Both the position numbers and the translations under genes were made by a program. The notes under the pieces are model-generated. The model was not told the DNA's origin and did not search any database. It saw only the letters and a list, made by a program, of their open reading frames with translations. From contig JACAVV010000014.1 in the NCBI GenBank assembly GCA_024648695.1, positions 62,001 through 126,000 on the forward strand: a DNA stretch of 64,000 nucleotides, read 5' to 3'. The DNA is from Nitrospina sp. (GTDB lineage Bacteria; Nitrospinota; Nitrospinia; Nitrospinales; JACRGP01). Positions 16,259 to 24,545 of this stretch are shown in pieces. Position 1 is the stretch's first letter. Each line of letters opens with the position of its first letter.

Positions 16259-17637
16259 CGTGCCGATTGGCCCAGGCCGTACTTTTTCATTTTATTGTGC
16301 AGGGTTTTGCGACTGACGCCGAGGCGGTCTGCCGTTTCCTGGCGCTTCCAGTTTTCAATTTCCAAAGCTTCCAGAATGAGACGCTTTTCCGTCGACCACA
16401 CCACCGCCTGTACCTGATCTTCAAAGGAAACACCGTTCGGCGGACCCGTCACAGGCTCGGCCAGAGCGGGATAGACTCTTAACAAATCCTTTTGGTCCAA
16501 AACCTGATTGAACGAAAGCACCATCGCACGTTGAATCACATTTTCCAGTTCGCGCACATTGCCCGGCCAGGAATAGTTTTGCAGGATTTCCAAAGCGTCA
16601 TCGGCCAAACCTGAAATCTCTTTTCCAAAAGGTTTGTTATAAACCTCAAGAAAATGATTCGCCAAAACAGGAATATCCCCGCTTCGCTCGCGCAGGGGAG
16701 GCAAGGTGAGGGAAACCACATTAATCCTGTAAAATAAATCTTCGCGAAACTCACCCTCGGCAACCGCCTTTTCGAGGTTTTTATTCGTGGCCGCTACCAG
16801 GCGGATATCGATAGGAATGGTCGTTTCGCCGCCTACCCGTTCCAGTTCTTTTTCCTGCAATACGCGGAGAATTTTCATTTGTGTCGATTTGGGCATGTCG
16901 CCGATTTCATCCAGGAACAAGGTGCCTCCGGAAGCCAACTCGAACTTTCCGATTTTTTGTTTGACCGCTCCGGTGAAGGCTCCCTTTTCGTAACCGAAAA
17001 ACTCCGCTTCCAGAAGATCCTGAGGCACTGCGGCGCAATTGACCTTGATCAAAGGTCCCCGGTTTCGAGGGCTGGTGTAGTGAATGGCCTGTGCCGCCAG
17101 TTCCTTGCCCGTTCCGCTTTCACCGCTGATGAGGACCGAAACATCACTGCCCGAAATCATTTCGATTCTCGCATGAACCTCTTGCATGCCGCGGCTGTTA
17201 CCCAACATCCTGTCCAGTGAAAAACGGTCTTTGAGTCCGTTGCGAAGCGATTGCACTTCCTTTAGCAAGTGAGCCCGCTCCAGACCACGGCGCACAACCA
17301 CCCGCAATTCATCCAACTCAACCGGTTTGCAAAAATAATCGAACAAGCCCTGGTTCATTGCATCCAACGCGATGACCTGGCTACCATGCCCGGTGATCAA
17401 TATGGCTACCAAATCGGGGTGAATGTGTTTCAATGCCTTGAACAATTCGAGCCCATTGCGCGTGGGGAGGTTATAGTCCAGCAAAACCAGATCGAAATCT
17501 TCTTCGGAAAAACGGCCCAGAGCTTCTTCACTGTTTTCCACCGCACAAATTTCGTGACCTTCTTTACTCAAGGCCTCTGAGAGGAAAAATCTCATGGCTT
17601 CTTCATCTTCCACGATAAGAATTTTGGAAGGATTCAT
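16222..17637 (-). CDS. Sigma-54-dependent response regulator (NtrC/PilR type)
   Basis: This 471-residue activator has a receiver domain (1-120, phospho-acceptor D54 in L-L-D-Y-N-L-P), an AAA+ domain (about 145-380) and a C-terminal Fis-type helix-turn-helix (R-L-G-V-S-R-K-T-L-H-N-K-M near 440-452). The AAA+ domain has Walker A G-E-S-G-T-G-K-E and the sigma-54-contacting G-A-F-T-G-A loop. It overlaps the kinase gene by 4 nt, so the two form one unit. Position in the pilus block suggests control of pilin genes. The ~15 residues after the HTH are encoded by repeat DNA. Confidence 0.93.
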   Translation of the reverse strand: MNPSKILIVEDEEAMRFFLSEALSKEGHEICAVENSEEALGRFSEEDFDLVLLDYNLPTRNGLELFKALKHIHPDLVAILITGHGSQVIALDAMNQGLFDYFCKPVELDELRVVVRRGLERAHLLKEVQSLRNGLKDRFSLDRMLGNSRGMQEVHARIEMISGSDVSVLISGESGTGKELAAQAIHYTSPRNRGPLIKVNCAAVPQDLLEAEFFGYEKGAFTGAVKQKIGKFELASGGTLFLDEIGDMPKSTQMKILRVLQEKELERVGGETTIPIDIRLVAATNKNLEKAVAEGEFREDLFYRINVVSLTLPPLRERSGDIPVLANHFLEVYNKPFGKEISGLADDALEILQNYSWPGNVRELENVIQRAMVLSFNQVLDQKDLLRVYPALAEPVTGPPNGVSFEDQVQAVVWSTEKRLILEALEIENWKRQETADRLGVSRKTLHNKMKKYGLGQSARGQPTPWGSSGQ

Positions 17638-19160
17638 GATGTCGCCTTATTGGATTCGATAGCCTTCAAGCCGTTGGAAGTTTCGGGCGAATCATTTGTC
17701 TCCCCCGAGACAGGAAATGTAAGGCAAAACCGGTTTTCTTCATTCACTCGCGAAAACGCGACCGTTCCCTTGTGCCGATGAATGATCTGATGAGTGATCG
17801 CGAGACCCAGTCCGGTCCCTTCCTTTTTGGTGCTGAAAAATGGATCAAACATATGCGCTTGCACTGCAGGATCCACGGGCGGGCCATTATCAAAAAATTC
17901 AATTTGAATCCGGTGGGAATCTGTTTTTACGATTTCAACTTCTGCATTGATGGGAACTATTTTGCTTACGATACGAATTGTTCCTTCCAAACCCACGGCC
18001 TGAGTTGCGTTTAAGAGTAGATTTAAAAAAGCCTGAACAAGACGGGTGTCATCGCCTGAAACCCTGGGCAAGCCGGGATTCAGATCCCTTTCAACATTGA
18101 TGGATTGTTTGGTCAGATCAAGGTGAATCAAGTCAAGGGTCTGATGAATCAATTTGTTTAGATCTACCGGAAAGAAATTTCCCGGAGTGCTCTGGGCAAA
18201 GTTTAGCAAATTGGAGACCACTCCATTCAGGCGATCGATTTCAGAAACCATCGTCCTGGTGTACTTCTGCGTGGTGTCGTCATCCGGTTCCTTTTCCTGG
18301 AGCAATTGGGTGAGACCTTTGATAGAGCCCAGAGGATTGCGGATCTCATGAGCCAGGTTGGCGGCCATCACTCCCAGTGCGGCCAGACGATCCGTGCGAA
18401 ACATCTGGTCAGAGATCGCTTCGGCCCGTGTGAGGTCTTTAAGCGTCATGCCGACAAGGGGTTCGAAATCACCTTTTAGAATCGAGGTGGAAACCAAAAC
18501 ACGTACCGACCGGCCATCCAGAGTTTCAAACGAAATTTCACGGTCACTTAAAGGTTGATGATCGCTGAGAGTCTGGTTGATCAAATAAAAGTAGCCGTCC
18601 GCTTTACGAATGTTTCGGCTCAGTTCCTCACGAAGCGCGTCGTCGACGGGTTTCAAAGTGCCCTGGAGAATCCACTGCGCTCCCATATTAAGGGCCAGAA
18701 TATTTCCGTAAGAATTCACCAGCATCCATCCTGCGGCCATATTGTCCATAAAGTACTTATTCAGAGAAGAAGCCATTTTGTTAATGTCTTTGCCCAAAGC
18801 GGCCATTTCATCCAGATGTTCGGTCTCCAGGTGGGCGCTGAAATCGCCCTGCGCAATGCGGTGGGTTTCACCCATGACTCGCTTCAATGGATTGAGCACA
18901 GCGATGGCGATACCCCATCCTGCCAACGCTCCCAGAATGGTGAAAGCCAGAACCTCTATCCTGATAAGATGTATTAAATCCCGTACTTTTTCCTGGCTGG
19001 GTGAGGTGTAGGGTGGGTTGTTGGGATTCAGAAAACTTTCCGCAAGATTCAAGGCAATAAAACCGGAAGCGAATGCGGTTAAAGCCATGACCACGGGAAG
19101 AATGAGCTTCAAATCGACCGGCTGGCGTTTTTTGAAAAAAAGATCGAACCAGGAATTCAT
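17634..19160 (-). CDS. Membrane sensor histidine kinase (NtrB/PilS type)
   Basis: This 508-residue kinase has two N-terminal helices (about 18-40 and 68-92) around a short periplasmic loop, a HAMP segment (92-145), a PAS-like domain (about 145-255), HisKA with the phospho-accepting His in N-L-A-H-E-I-R-N-P-L-G (about 275), and a HATPase domain with F-D-N-G-P-P and G-T-G-L-G-L. It should phosphorylate the regulator encoded next to it, with which it shares an ATGA overlap. The periplasmic loop is too short to be an obvious sensor, so the signal may come through the membrane or the PAS domain. Confidence 0.92.
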   Translation of the reverse strand: MNSWFDLFFKKRQPVDLKLILPVVMALTAFASGFIALNLAESFLNPNNPPYTSPSQEKVRDLIHLIRIEVLAFTILGALAGWGIAIAVLNPLKRVMGETHRIAQGDFSAHLETEHLDEMAALGKDINKMASSLNKYFMDNMAAGWMLVNSYGNILALNMGAQWILQGTLKPVDDALREELSRNIRKADGYFYLINQTLSDHQPLSDREISFETLDGRSVRVLVSTSILKGDFEPLVGMTLKDLTRAEAISDQMFRTDRLAALGVMAANLAHEIRNPLGSIKGLTQLLQEKEPDDDTTQKYTRTMVSEIDRLNGVVSNLLNFAQSTPGNFFPVDLNKLIHQTLDLIHLDLTKQSINVERDLNPGLPRVSGDDTRLVQAFLNLLLNATQAVGLEGTIRIVSKIVPINAEVEIVKTDSHRIQIEFFDNGPPVDPAVQAHMFDPFFSTKKEGTGLGLAITHQIIHRHKGTVAFSRVNEENRFCLTFPVSGETNDSPETSNGLKAIESNKATS

Positions 19161-19252
19161 GGTCTTATCAGTGGCGAATGAAAACCTTCACCTGTGTTTG
19201 AGGTGGAATAACAATTTTGATCGCAAAAGGCATCCGTCTGTCAGGTCCTTAC

Positions 19253-20959
19253 TCAATCGGCAAAAGTGATCCGATTCAACTCTTCCAAAGTGGTGAGTCC
19301 GGAAATCACCTTGGCCTGTCCATCCTCGCGCAGGGTTTTAAAGCCTTGCGTTCGGCGCGCGTGTTCCCGTATGTCCATCGGTGCGGCACGTTCCAGAATC
19401 ATTTGCCGAACATCGTCCGTGACTGCCAGGATTTCAAATATTCCAATACGGCCCCGATACCCACTGCGTTTGCACGCTTTGCATCCTTTGCCACGATGAA
19501 GTTTGACTTCTCCCGGAGTTCCATTCAAAGCCAGAGCCTGTTTCTCTTCGTCGGAAGGATCATGCTCTTCCTTGCATATATTGCAAATTTTGCGAACCAA
19601 ACGTTGCGCCAAAACTCCGACCACAGAGGACGCCATCAAAAACGGTTCCACCTTCAAATCCGTCAAACGTGAAAGCGCACCGGGAGCGTCGTTGGTATGC
19701 AGAGTGCTCATCACCAAATGGCCGGTCAATGCCGCCTGAATGGCGATTTCCGCCGTTTCCCCGTCGCGGATTTCCCCCACCAGAATGATGTCGGGATCCT
19801 GCCGCATCAAGGAACGCAAGCCATTGGCGAATGTAATGTTGGCTTTCGGGTTGACCTGGGTCTGGCGAACACCAGCCAGGCGGTATTCCACCGGATCTTC
19901 AATTGTTTTGATATTTTTGTCTGGTGTGTTCAACTGGCTTAGAGCGGCGTACAGAGTGGTGGTTTTACCACTCCCTGTAGGACCCGTCACCAATATGACT
20001 CCGTAGGGATTGACCAGAAGTTTATTAAACTTTTCCAGGTAAGAGCCGACTAATCCCAGGTCGGGAAGCTTTAACATCAGCTTGCTCCGGTCCAGAATAC
20101 GAAGGACCAGATTCTCCCCATAAATGGTGGGGCAGGTCGACACACGAAACTCGATTTTCCTGTCGCCAAACTGAGCCGAGAAGCCTCCATCCTGGGGCGC
20201 GCGAGTTTCTGAAATATCCATATTGGCCATCACCTTGACGCGTGATATGAGGGCCGACTCCACGCTCTTGGGGGGACGCGAAGCCTGAAACAAAACACCG
20301 TCGATGCGGTAGCGGATATTCAGTTCGTTTTCATTGGGTTCAATATGGATATCACTGGCACCATCGTCCAAAGCCTGCTTCAACACCACCTCCACCAGGC
20401 GGGCCACAGGCGCTTCAGTGGGGTCCAGATTTGCATCCGGGGTCATTTGAATAGCCGCTTTGGCCTGCTCCCGCTTGTTATCCACCTGCCCGATGCTTTG
20501 CACCACTGCCTGAATCGAAGCGGCGACACCATAATTTTCTTCGATGGCGCGGTCGACATCGCCCTGGGTTGATATCACTACATCCACATCCATTCCCGTT
20601 TGAATCACCACCTCATCGATGGCGAGCAGGTTCAGGGGATTGGCCATGGCGATGACCAGACGGCCATCCTGAATTTTTAAAGGAATCAGCTTATGCAGGC
20701 GAGCGACATTTTCCTTCACCTTTTTCAGGGCATCCTGGGAAACTTTTGTTTCGACCAGGTCGACAAAGGGAATATTGAGTTGTTCCGAAAGGCTGGCGGT
20801 TAACTTTTCTTCAGTGATGAACTCCAGCTTGAGAAGCGCCTGGCCCAGTTGCAAACCGGATTTTTTTTGATACGCCAGCGCCTTGTTCAGTTGTTCAGGA
20901 TTGATCGCTCCTGCTTTAATTAGAACATCACCCAAACGGACTTTTTGTCGGATCACCAT
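19253..20959 (-). CDS. pilB: Type IV pilus extension / type II secretion ATPase (PilB/GspE)
   Basis: This 568-residue hexameric ATPase powers pilin polymerisation. It has an N-terminal GspE/MshEN-type domain (1-150), Walker A G-P-T-G-S-G-K-T-T-T near 327-336, an Asp box with D-P-V-E-Y-R, the His box, and a tetracysteine zinc site (C-N-I-C and C-K-A-C) near 470-505. A GGAG site 7 nt before the ATG decides the start; a TTG two codons upstream is less likely. It leads the minus-strand block that also encodes the two-component pair, PilC/GspF and prepilins. Confidence 0.93.
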   Translation of the reverse strand: MVIRQKVRLGDVLIKAGAINPEQLNKALAYQKKSGLQLGQALLKLEFITEEKLTASLSEQLNIPFVDLVETKVSQDALKKVKENVARLHKLIPLKIQDGRLVIAMANPLNLLAIDEVVIQTGMDVDVVISTQGDVDRAIEENYGVAASIQAVVQSIGQVDNKREQAKAAIQMTPDANLDPTEAPVARLVEVVLKQALDDGASDIHIEPNENELNIRYRIDGVLFQASRPPKSVESALISRVKVMANMDISETRAPQDGGFSAQFGDRKIEFRVSTCPTIYGENLVLRILDRSKLMLKLPDLGLVGSYLEKFNKLLVNPYGVILVTGPTGSGKTTTLYAALSQLNTPDKNIKTIEDPVEYRLAGVRQTQVNPKANITFANGLRSLMRQDPDIILVGEIRDGETAEIAIQAALTGHLVMSTLHTNDAPGALSRLTDLKVEPFLMASSVVGVLAQRLVRKICNICKEEHDPSDEEKQALALNGTPGEVKLHRGKGCKACKRSGYRGRIGIFEILAVTDDVRQMILERAAPMDIREHARRTQGFKTLREDGQAKVISGLTTLEELNRITFAD

Positions 20960-21294
20960 CAGCAAGCTCCATAAACCATTGATATCTAATCGCTAACAAG
21001 CGCACGGCAGATAAAATTGAACTGAAGGTTATTGTATTCCAAATTACTGATTAATTGAAATAAAATTGAAGGAAAACAATTTTAACCCGAGTGATGGAAC
21101 ATGGCTGTTAAATTAAGGAAAAGTTTTTTCACAGGATAAATAGATTTGCTCACCCCACCCCTCTGCCCCCAAGGCAGAGGGTGACTCCCTTTCCATAACT
21201 CGGGTTACCTATAATTGTTGCTGGAAACCCCTGGCAAAATAGAATTGGAAAATTTTTAACACCATATTTTTATAGCGCAATACTCGGAAACCAA
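20960..21294. other. Intergenic region with a strong hairpin
   Basis: CCCTCTGCC (21159-21167) and GGCAGAGGG (21173-21181) form a perfect 9-bp stem with a CCCAA loop. No T-run follows on either strand, so it is a structural element rather than a clear terminator. The rest is AT-rich and must hold the pilB promoter, which I could not place. Confidence 0.5.
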
Positions 21295-21474
21295 TCATGG
21301 TTTTCCGGTTTGACCGGTAACGGGAGCCTTCTCTTTGGATACATCGGTTTTAGGTTTTGATGTATCCCCTTGGTACCAATAGTAAAATACCCAAAACAAA
21401 ACCATGAAAATCAGTATGATCCTCCTTCGGGTTTTACTGACTCCGGGCGGGTCTTTCAGATGTTTGAAATTCAT
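21295..21474 (-). CDS. Small single-span membrane protein
   Basis: This 59-residue protein has a basic N-terminus (R-R-R near 16-18), one transmembrane helix (about 19-33) and a lysine/threonine-rich tail. The ATG lies 4 nt after the stop of the SUMF1-domain gene, which suggests translational coupling. A longer reading would overlap that gene. No family is recognised. It may be an accessory subunit of the exported SUMF1 protein. Confidence 0.55.
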   Translation of the reverse strand: MNFKHLKDPPGVSKTRRRIILIFMVLFWVFYYWYQGDTSKPKTDVSKEKAPVTGQTGKP

Positions 21475-21478
21475 AAGT

Positions 21479-22546
21479 TCAAGGAGATTTTGCACAGCGA
21501 AATCCAAAACTGTTGTTACGGACTTCAGGGGTGAAAAAACTTCGGTTGAAGGTAGGTGCGCTCAATCCGCATCCATAGGACAAGCAATCGAACCAGGACC
21601 CCCCTTTGAGAACTCTTTTGTCCTTGCCATACTCCGGACTGGGGACGGTGTTGCCAGGATGCGGTAAATAATAGGCATTCACCCACTCCCAAACATTTCC
21701 GGACATGTCGTAAAGCCCATAGGGACTTCGGCCTTGCGGATAGGATCCCACCGGTTCGGTTCCCGTGGAACCTTTATAGGGATTATTTGATTTGTCCTGA
21801 GTCCATTCATTTCCCCAGGGATATATCAAGCCATCATTTCCACGTGAGGCCTTTTCCCACTCTTCTTCGGTGGGAAGGCGTTTTCCCGCCCATGCACAGT
21901 AATCATGGGCATCGAACCAATTGACGTAAACCACCGGATGCTTGCCCTTGCCTTTGGGAATGTTTCCGTTCGGCCAATGGTACGGCGTTTCGCGCTCAGT
22001 AGCCTTGGCAAATTTGGCGTAATCTTCATTGGTAATTTCATACAGGTCGATAAAAAACGCTTTCGTGCTTTCCAGATACTCCGGGGCCTCGTCATGCCAC
22101 CGTTCATTGGAACCCATAATGAACTCCCCCGCAGGCACATAGGCCATTCCGGGTATGGAAGGAACGGGCTTTTTTTCAGTCTCTTCGGTAGATTCTTCCT
22201 TCTTTTCCGATGCGGGACTCACTGCTTCGGTGGAAGCCAATTGAGTGTCCGGATTCCTGACTGTAGGCGGTTTGTCTATCGATTTAAAAGACACGGGAAG
22301 AAAGGGCGTGAAGGGCTTTTGTGATATTAGCCCAATATGGCATCCTTTGCATTCCTGCTTTCCCTGTTTGTCCTTTCTTGCTTTAATTATGTTCTCCGCC
22401 TGGTGGCACGCAGTGTTGCATTTCAAACCCTCCTTGGTGGGATGTTTGAATTCTGAAAACGCGAGCGCATGACCCTTCAAAAAACCAACAAGGAAAACCG
22501 ACACACAAAGGATTGACTTAAGTGAAAATTTCAAAAATATTCTCAT
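21479..22546 (-). CDS. Exported SUMF1/formylglycine-generating-enzyme-like protein with N-terminal heme-type motifs
   Basis: This 355-residue protein has a signal peptide (about 1-29) and a short cysteine region with C43-x3-C47-H48 and C66-x2-C69-H70. Next comes a charged, Thr/Glu-rich linker (about 95-130) and a full FGE-sulfatase domain (about 132-353). That domain shows P-A-G-E-F-I-M-G-S, R-L-P-T-E-E-E-W-E, S-G-N-V-W-E-W and G-F-R-C. C321 and C326 have a C-x4-C spacing like the copper-binding pair of true FGE, though shifted by one residue relative to the G-G-S motif. Known members either generate formylglycine or have other oxidase or binding roles. The heme-type motifs suggest a redox role outside the cytoplasm. 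No sulfatase is adjacent. Confidence 0.85.
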   Translation of the reverse strand: MRIFLKFSLKSILCVSVFLVGFLKGHALAFSEFKHPTKEGLKCNTACHQAENIIKARKDKQGKQECKGCHIGLISQKPFTPFLPVSFKSIDKPPTVRNPDTQLASTEAVSPASEKKEESTEETEKKPVPSIPGMAYVPAGEFIMGSNERWHDEAPEYLESTKAFFIDLYEITNEDYAKFAKATERETPYHWPNGNIPKGKGKHPVVYVNWFDAHDYCAWAGKRLPTEEEWEKASRGNDGLIYPWGNEWTQDKSNNPYKGSTGTEPVGSYPQGRSPYGLYDMSGNVWEWVNAYYLPHPGNTVPSPEYGKDKRVLKGGSWFDCLSYGCGLSAPTFNRSFFTPEVRNNSFGFRCAKSP

Positions 22547-22678
22547 TATGTTAGAAATTGAAATAAATCGAATTGAGAGGAGTGATTCTGGAATGGTATC
22601 CCATCCGTAAATAATGTGATATCTATAAGAGGCAACGTGTTCTCATTGACTATTAATTATACCAGCAATTGAATATCG

Positions 22679-23521
22679 ATGAAATCCCCGCCCTGGAGAT
22701 TTATACAGGAAGGTCCATGCGATGGACTTTACAATATGGCCGTCGACGCCACCTTACTCAAGCTCTGCAACCAGGGGGCAAGCCCACCCACATTCAGGCT
22801 ATACGGTTGGAGTGGCCCGACACTATCTATCGGCCATAATCAATCCATTGAAAACGAAATCGACCTGGACCAATGCCGAAAGCTGGGAATCCCCGTTATC
22901 CGTCGTCCAACAGGAGGTCGGGCTTTGCTTCATGATCGTGAAATCTGTTATAGCCTGACCGCTCCGATTCCCTTTCCCGGCCTGCCCGGCGATTTGCGGG
23001 GCACGCTGAAAGAAATTGGCAGGATGCTGGTTCTCGGCTTGCAAAAACTGGGAGTCGACAACCCGGGAGTCTGCACCGGAGACAAACCGGAAAGGAGCTT
23101 TGGCCATGACCCCTCGTGTTTTTCCTCGGCCAATCACTGGGAGGTTTCCGTGTCAGGAAAAAAACTGGTGGGGAGTGCCCAGCGGAGGATGAAACACGCC
23201 TTCATGCAACATGGGTCGATCCCTCTGACATTGCATCGGGAATGGGCAGAAAAGCTGTTTAAATACCGCACTCAGGACCTGAAAATGCGGTCCTTGCAAA
23301 AACTGAACTCAAGCGCAACGTGCTTGAACGAAGTGCTGGGTTTCACGCCTTCCCTGGATAAGGTGAGTTTCGCCCTGGATCAAGGGTTTCAGGACTACTT
23401 TTCTGTCAAACTCCAACCTGGATCGTTCAGGGAACCAGAGATCCGGCAAATCAATCTATGGCTGGATTCTGCTACCGTCCAAACCCCTCATTCTCAGGCC
23501 AAATTGCAAGGTGAACGTTGA
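22679..23521 (+). CDS. Lipoate/octanoate-protein transferase of the LplA/LipM family
   Basis: This 280-residue protein has the biotin/lipoate ligase fold with the signature R-R-P-T-G-G-R-A-L at 75-83. It contains C147 in P-S-C-F-S-S and K162 in S-G-K-K-L-V-G-S-A-Q-R. The Cys followed by this lysine segment resembles octanoyltransferase LipM, where Cys is the acyl carrier, more than ATP-dependent LplA. It should load octanoate or lipoate onto E2 or GcvH proteins. It is the first gene of a plus-strand run. Exact activity (LipM, LipL or LplA) is not settled by sequence alone. Confidence 0.85.
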   Translation: MKSPPWRFIQEGPCDGLYNMAVDATLLKLCNQGASPPTFRLYGWSGPTLSIGHNQSIENEIDLDQCRKLGIPVIRRPTGGRALLHDREICYSLTAPIPFPGLPGDLRGTLKEIGRMLVLGLQKLGVDNPGVCTGDKPERSFGHDPSCFSSANHWEVSVSGKKLVGSAQRRMKHAFMQHGSIPLTLHREWAEKLFKYRTQDLKMRSLQKLNSSATCLNEVLGFTPSLDKVSFALDQGFQDYFSVKLQPGSFREPEIRQINLWLDSATVQTPHSQAKLQGER

Positions 23522-23684
23522 CAATTTTCCGCTTACCTGATTAACTAGAGACTTAATCATTTTCCTAAAGGTTATTCGAACGCATTGAAATGTGCATGGG
23601 GTCTGAACTCCCCGGTGGATTAGGTTCGGATTTGGGAGGGCCGCCGACACGCCCCGGAGATAATTCCAAAAAGGAAATCATTAA

Positions 23685-24545
23685 ATGCTAATTAAATTTT
23701 GGGGTGTTCGGGGAAGCGTTCCATCCGGGAATAAGGAAACCTGCGGAATTGGCGGAAATACCACCTGTGTTGAGGTCCGGTGCGGTAAGGAAACCCTGAT
23801 ATTTGATGCGGGCACCGGAATTCGTAATTTGGGAAACAACCTGGATTCTCAAAACCCGTTTCATGCCCGAATATTTTTCACTCATGTCCATTGGGACCAT
23901 ATTCAGGGCCTTCCCTTTTTCCCCCCGATTTATCAGGCCAGAAACGAGTTCACCATTTATGGCGGCACTTTTTTTAATGAATCGATTTATACAATCCTGA
24001 AAAAACAAATGTCTCCACCTGTTTTCCCTGTCAGTCTGGAAGACTTGCCAGCCACCTTTAAATTCGAAAGTTTGCAAAAAGGTCAAGTATTACAAACGGA
24101 AGATTTTGTGTTAAAGCACCAGCAAATCAACCATCCCAATGGCGCCCTGGCTTTTCGGGTCGATACTCATAATCGCTCGATGGTGTTTGCTACCGATGTA
24201 GAACCGGTGGATGGGAAACTGGATCCCGGTCTGGTAGAATTTTGTAGAGGCACCGATGTTTTGATTCATGATGCCCAATATACCCGGGAAGAATATCTGG
24301 GGTTGAATGGGCATCATTCCCGCGTCGGATGGGGACACAGTACCCCGAATGATGCCGTCCGTCTGGCCCAGGCGGCAGAGGTTAAGTTTTTGGCCTTGTT
24401 TCACCACGACCCTTCTCACGATGACGAATTTATTAAAAATATTGAAGCTGAATCTCGAAAGCAGTTTCCTGACTGTGTTGCCGCCTATGAAGGATTGGAA
24501 ATTGATTTCAAAAATTCCTTCCCTCCCGTTTCCTTTTTTGATTAA
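23685..24545 (+). CDS. MBL-fold metallohydrolase
   Basis: This 286-residue cytoplasmic metallo-beta-lactamase-fold enzyme has the metal motif H67-x-H69-x-D71-H72 in T-H-V-H-W-D-H, a following H-D-A-Q-Y segment and a late F-H-H-D-P motif. The N-terminal G-V-R-G-S-V-P and the G-G-N-T-T-C-V-E-V segment are typical of a common group of uncharacterised, phosphodiesterase-like MBL proteins. The substrate is unknown. Its 3' end overlaps the start of the FG-GAP lipoprotein gene by 59 nt. Confidence 0.85.
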   Translation: MLIKFWGVRGSVPSGNKETCGIGGNTTCVEVRCGKETLIFDAGTGIRNLGNNLDSQNPFHARIFFTHVHWDHIQGLPFFPPIYQARNEFTIYGGTFFNESIYTILKKQMSPPVFPVSLEDLPATFKFESLQKGQVLQTEDFVLKHQQINHPNGALAFRVDTHNRSMVFATDVEPVDGKLDPGLVEFCRGTDVLIHDAQYTREEYLGLNGHHSRVGWGHSTPNDAVRLAQAAEVKFLALFHHDPSHDDEFIKNIEAESRKQFPDCVAAYEGLEIDFKNSFPPVSFFD

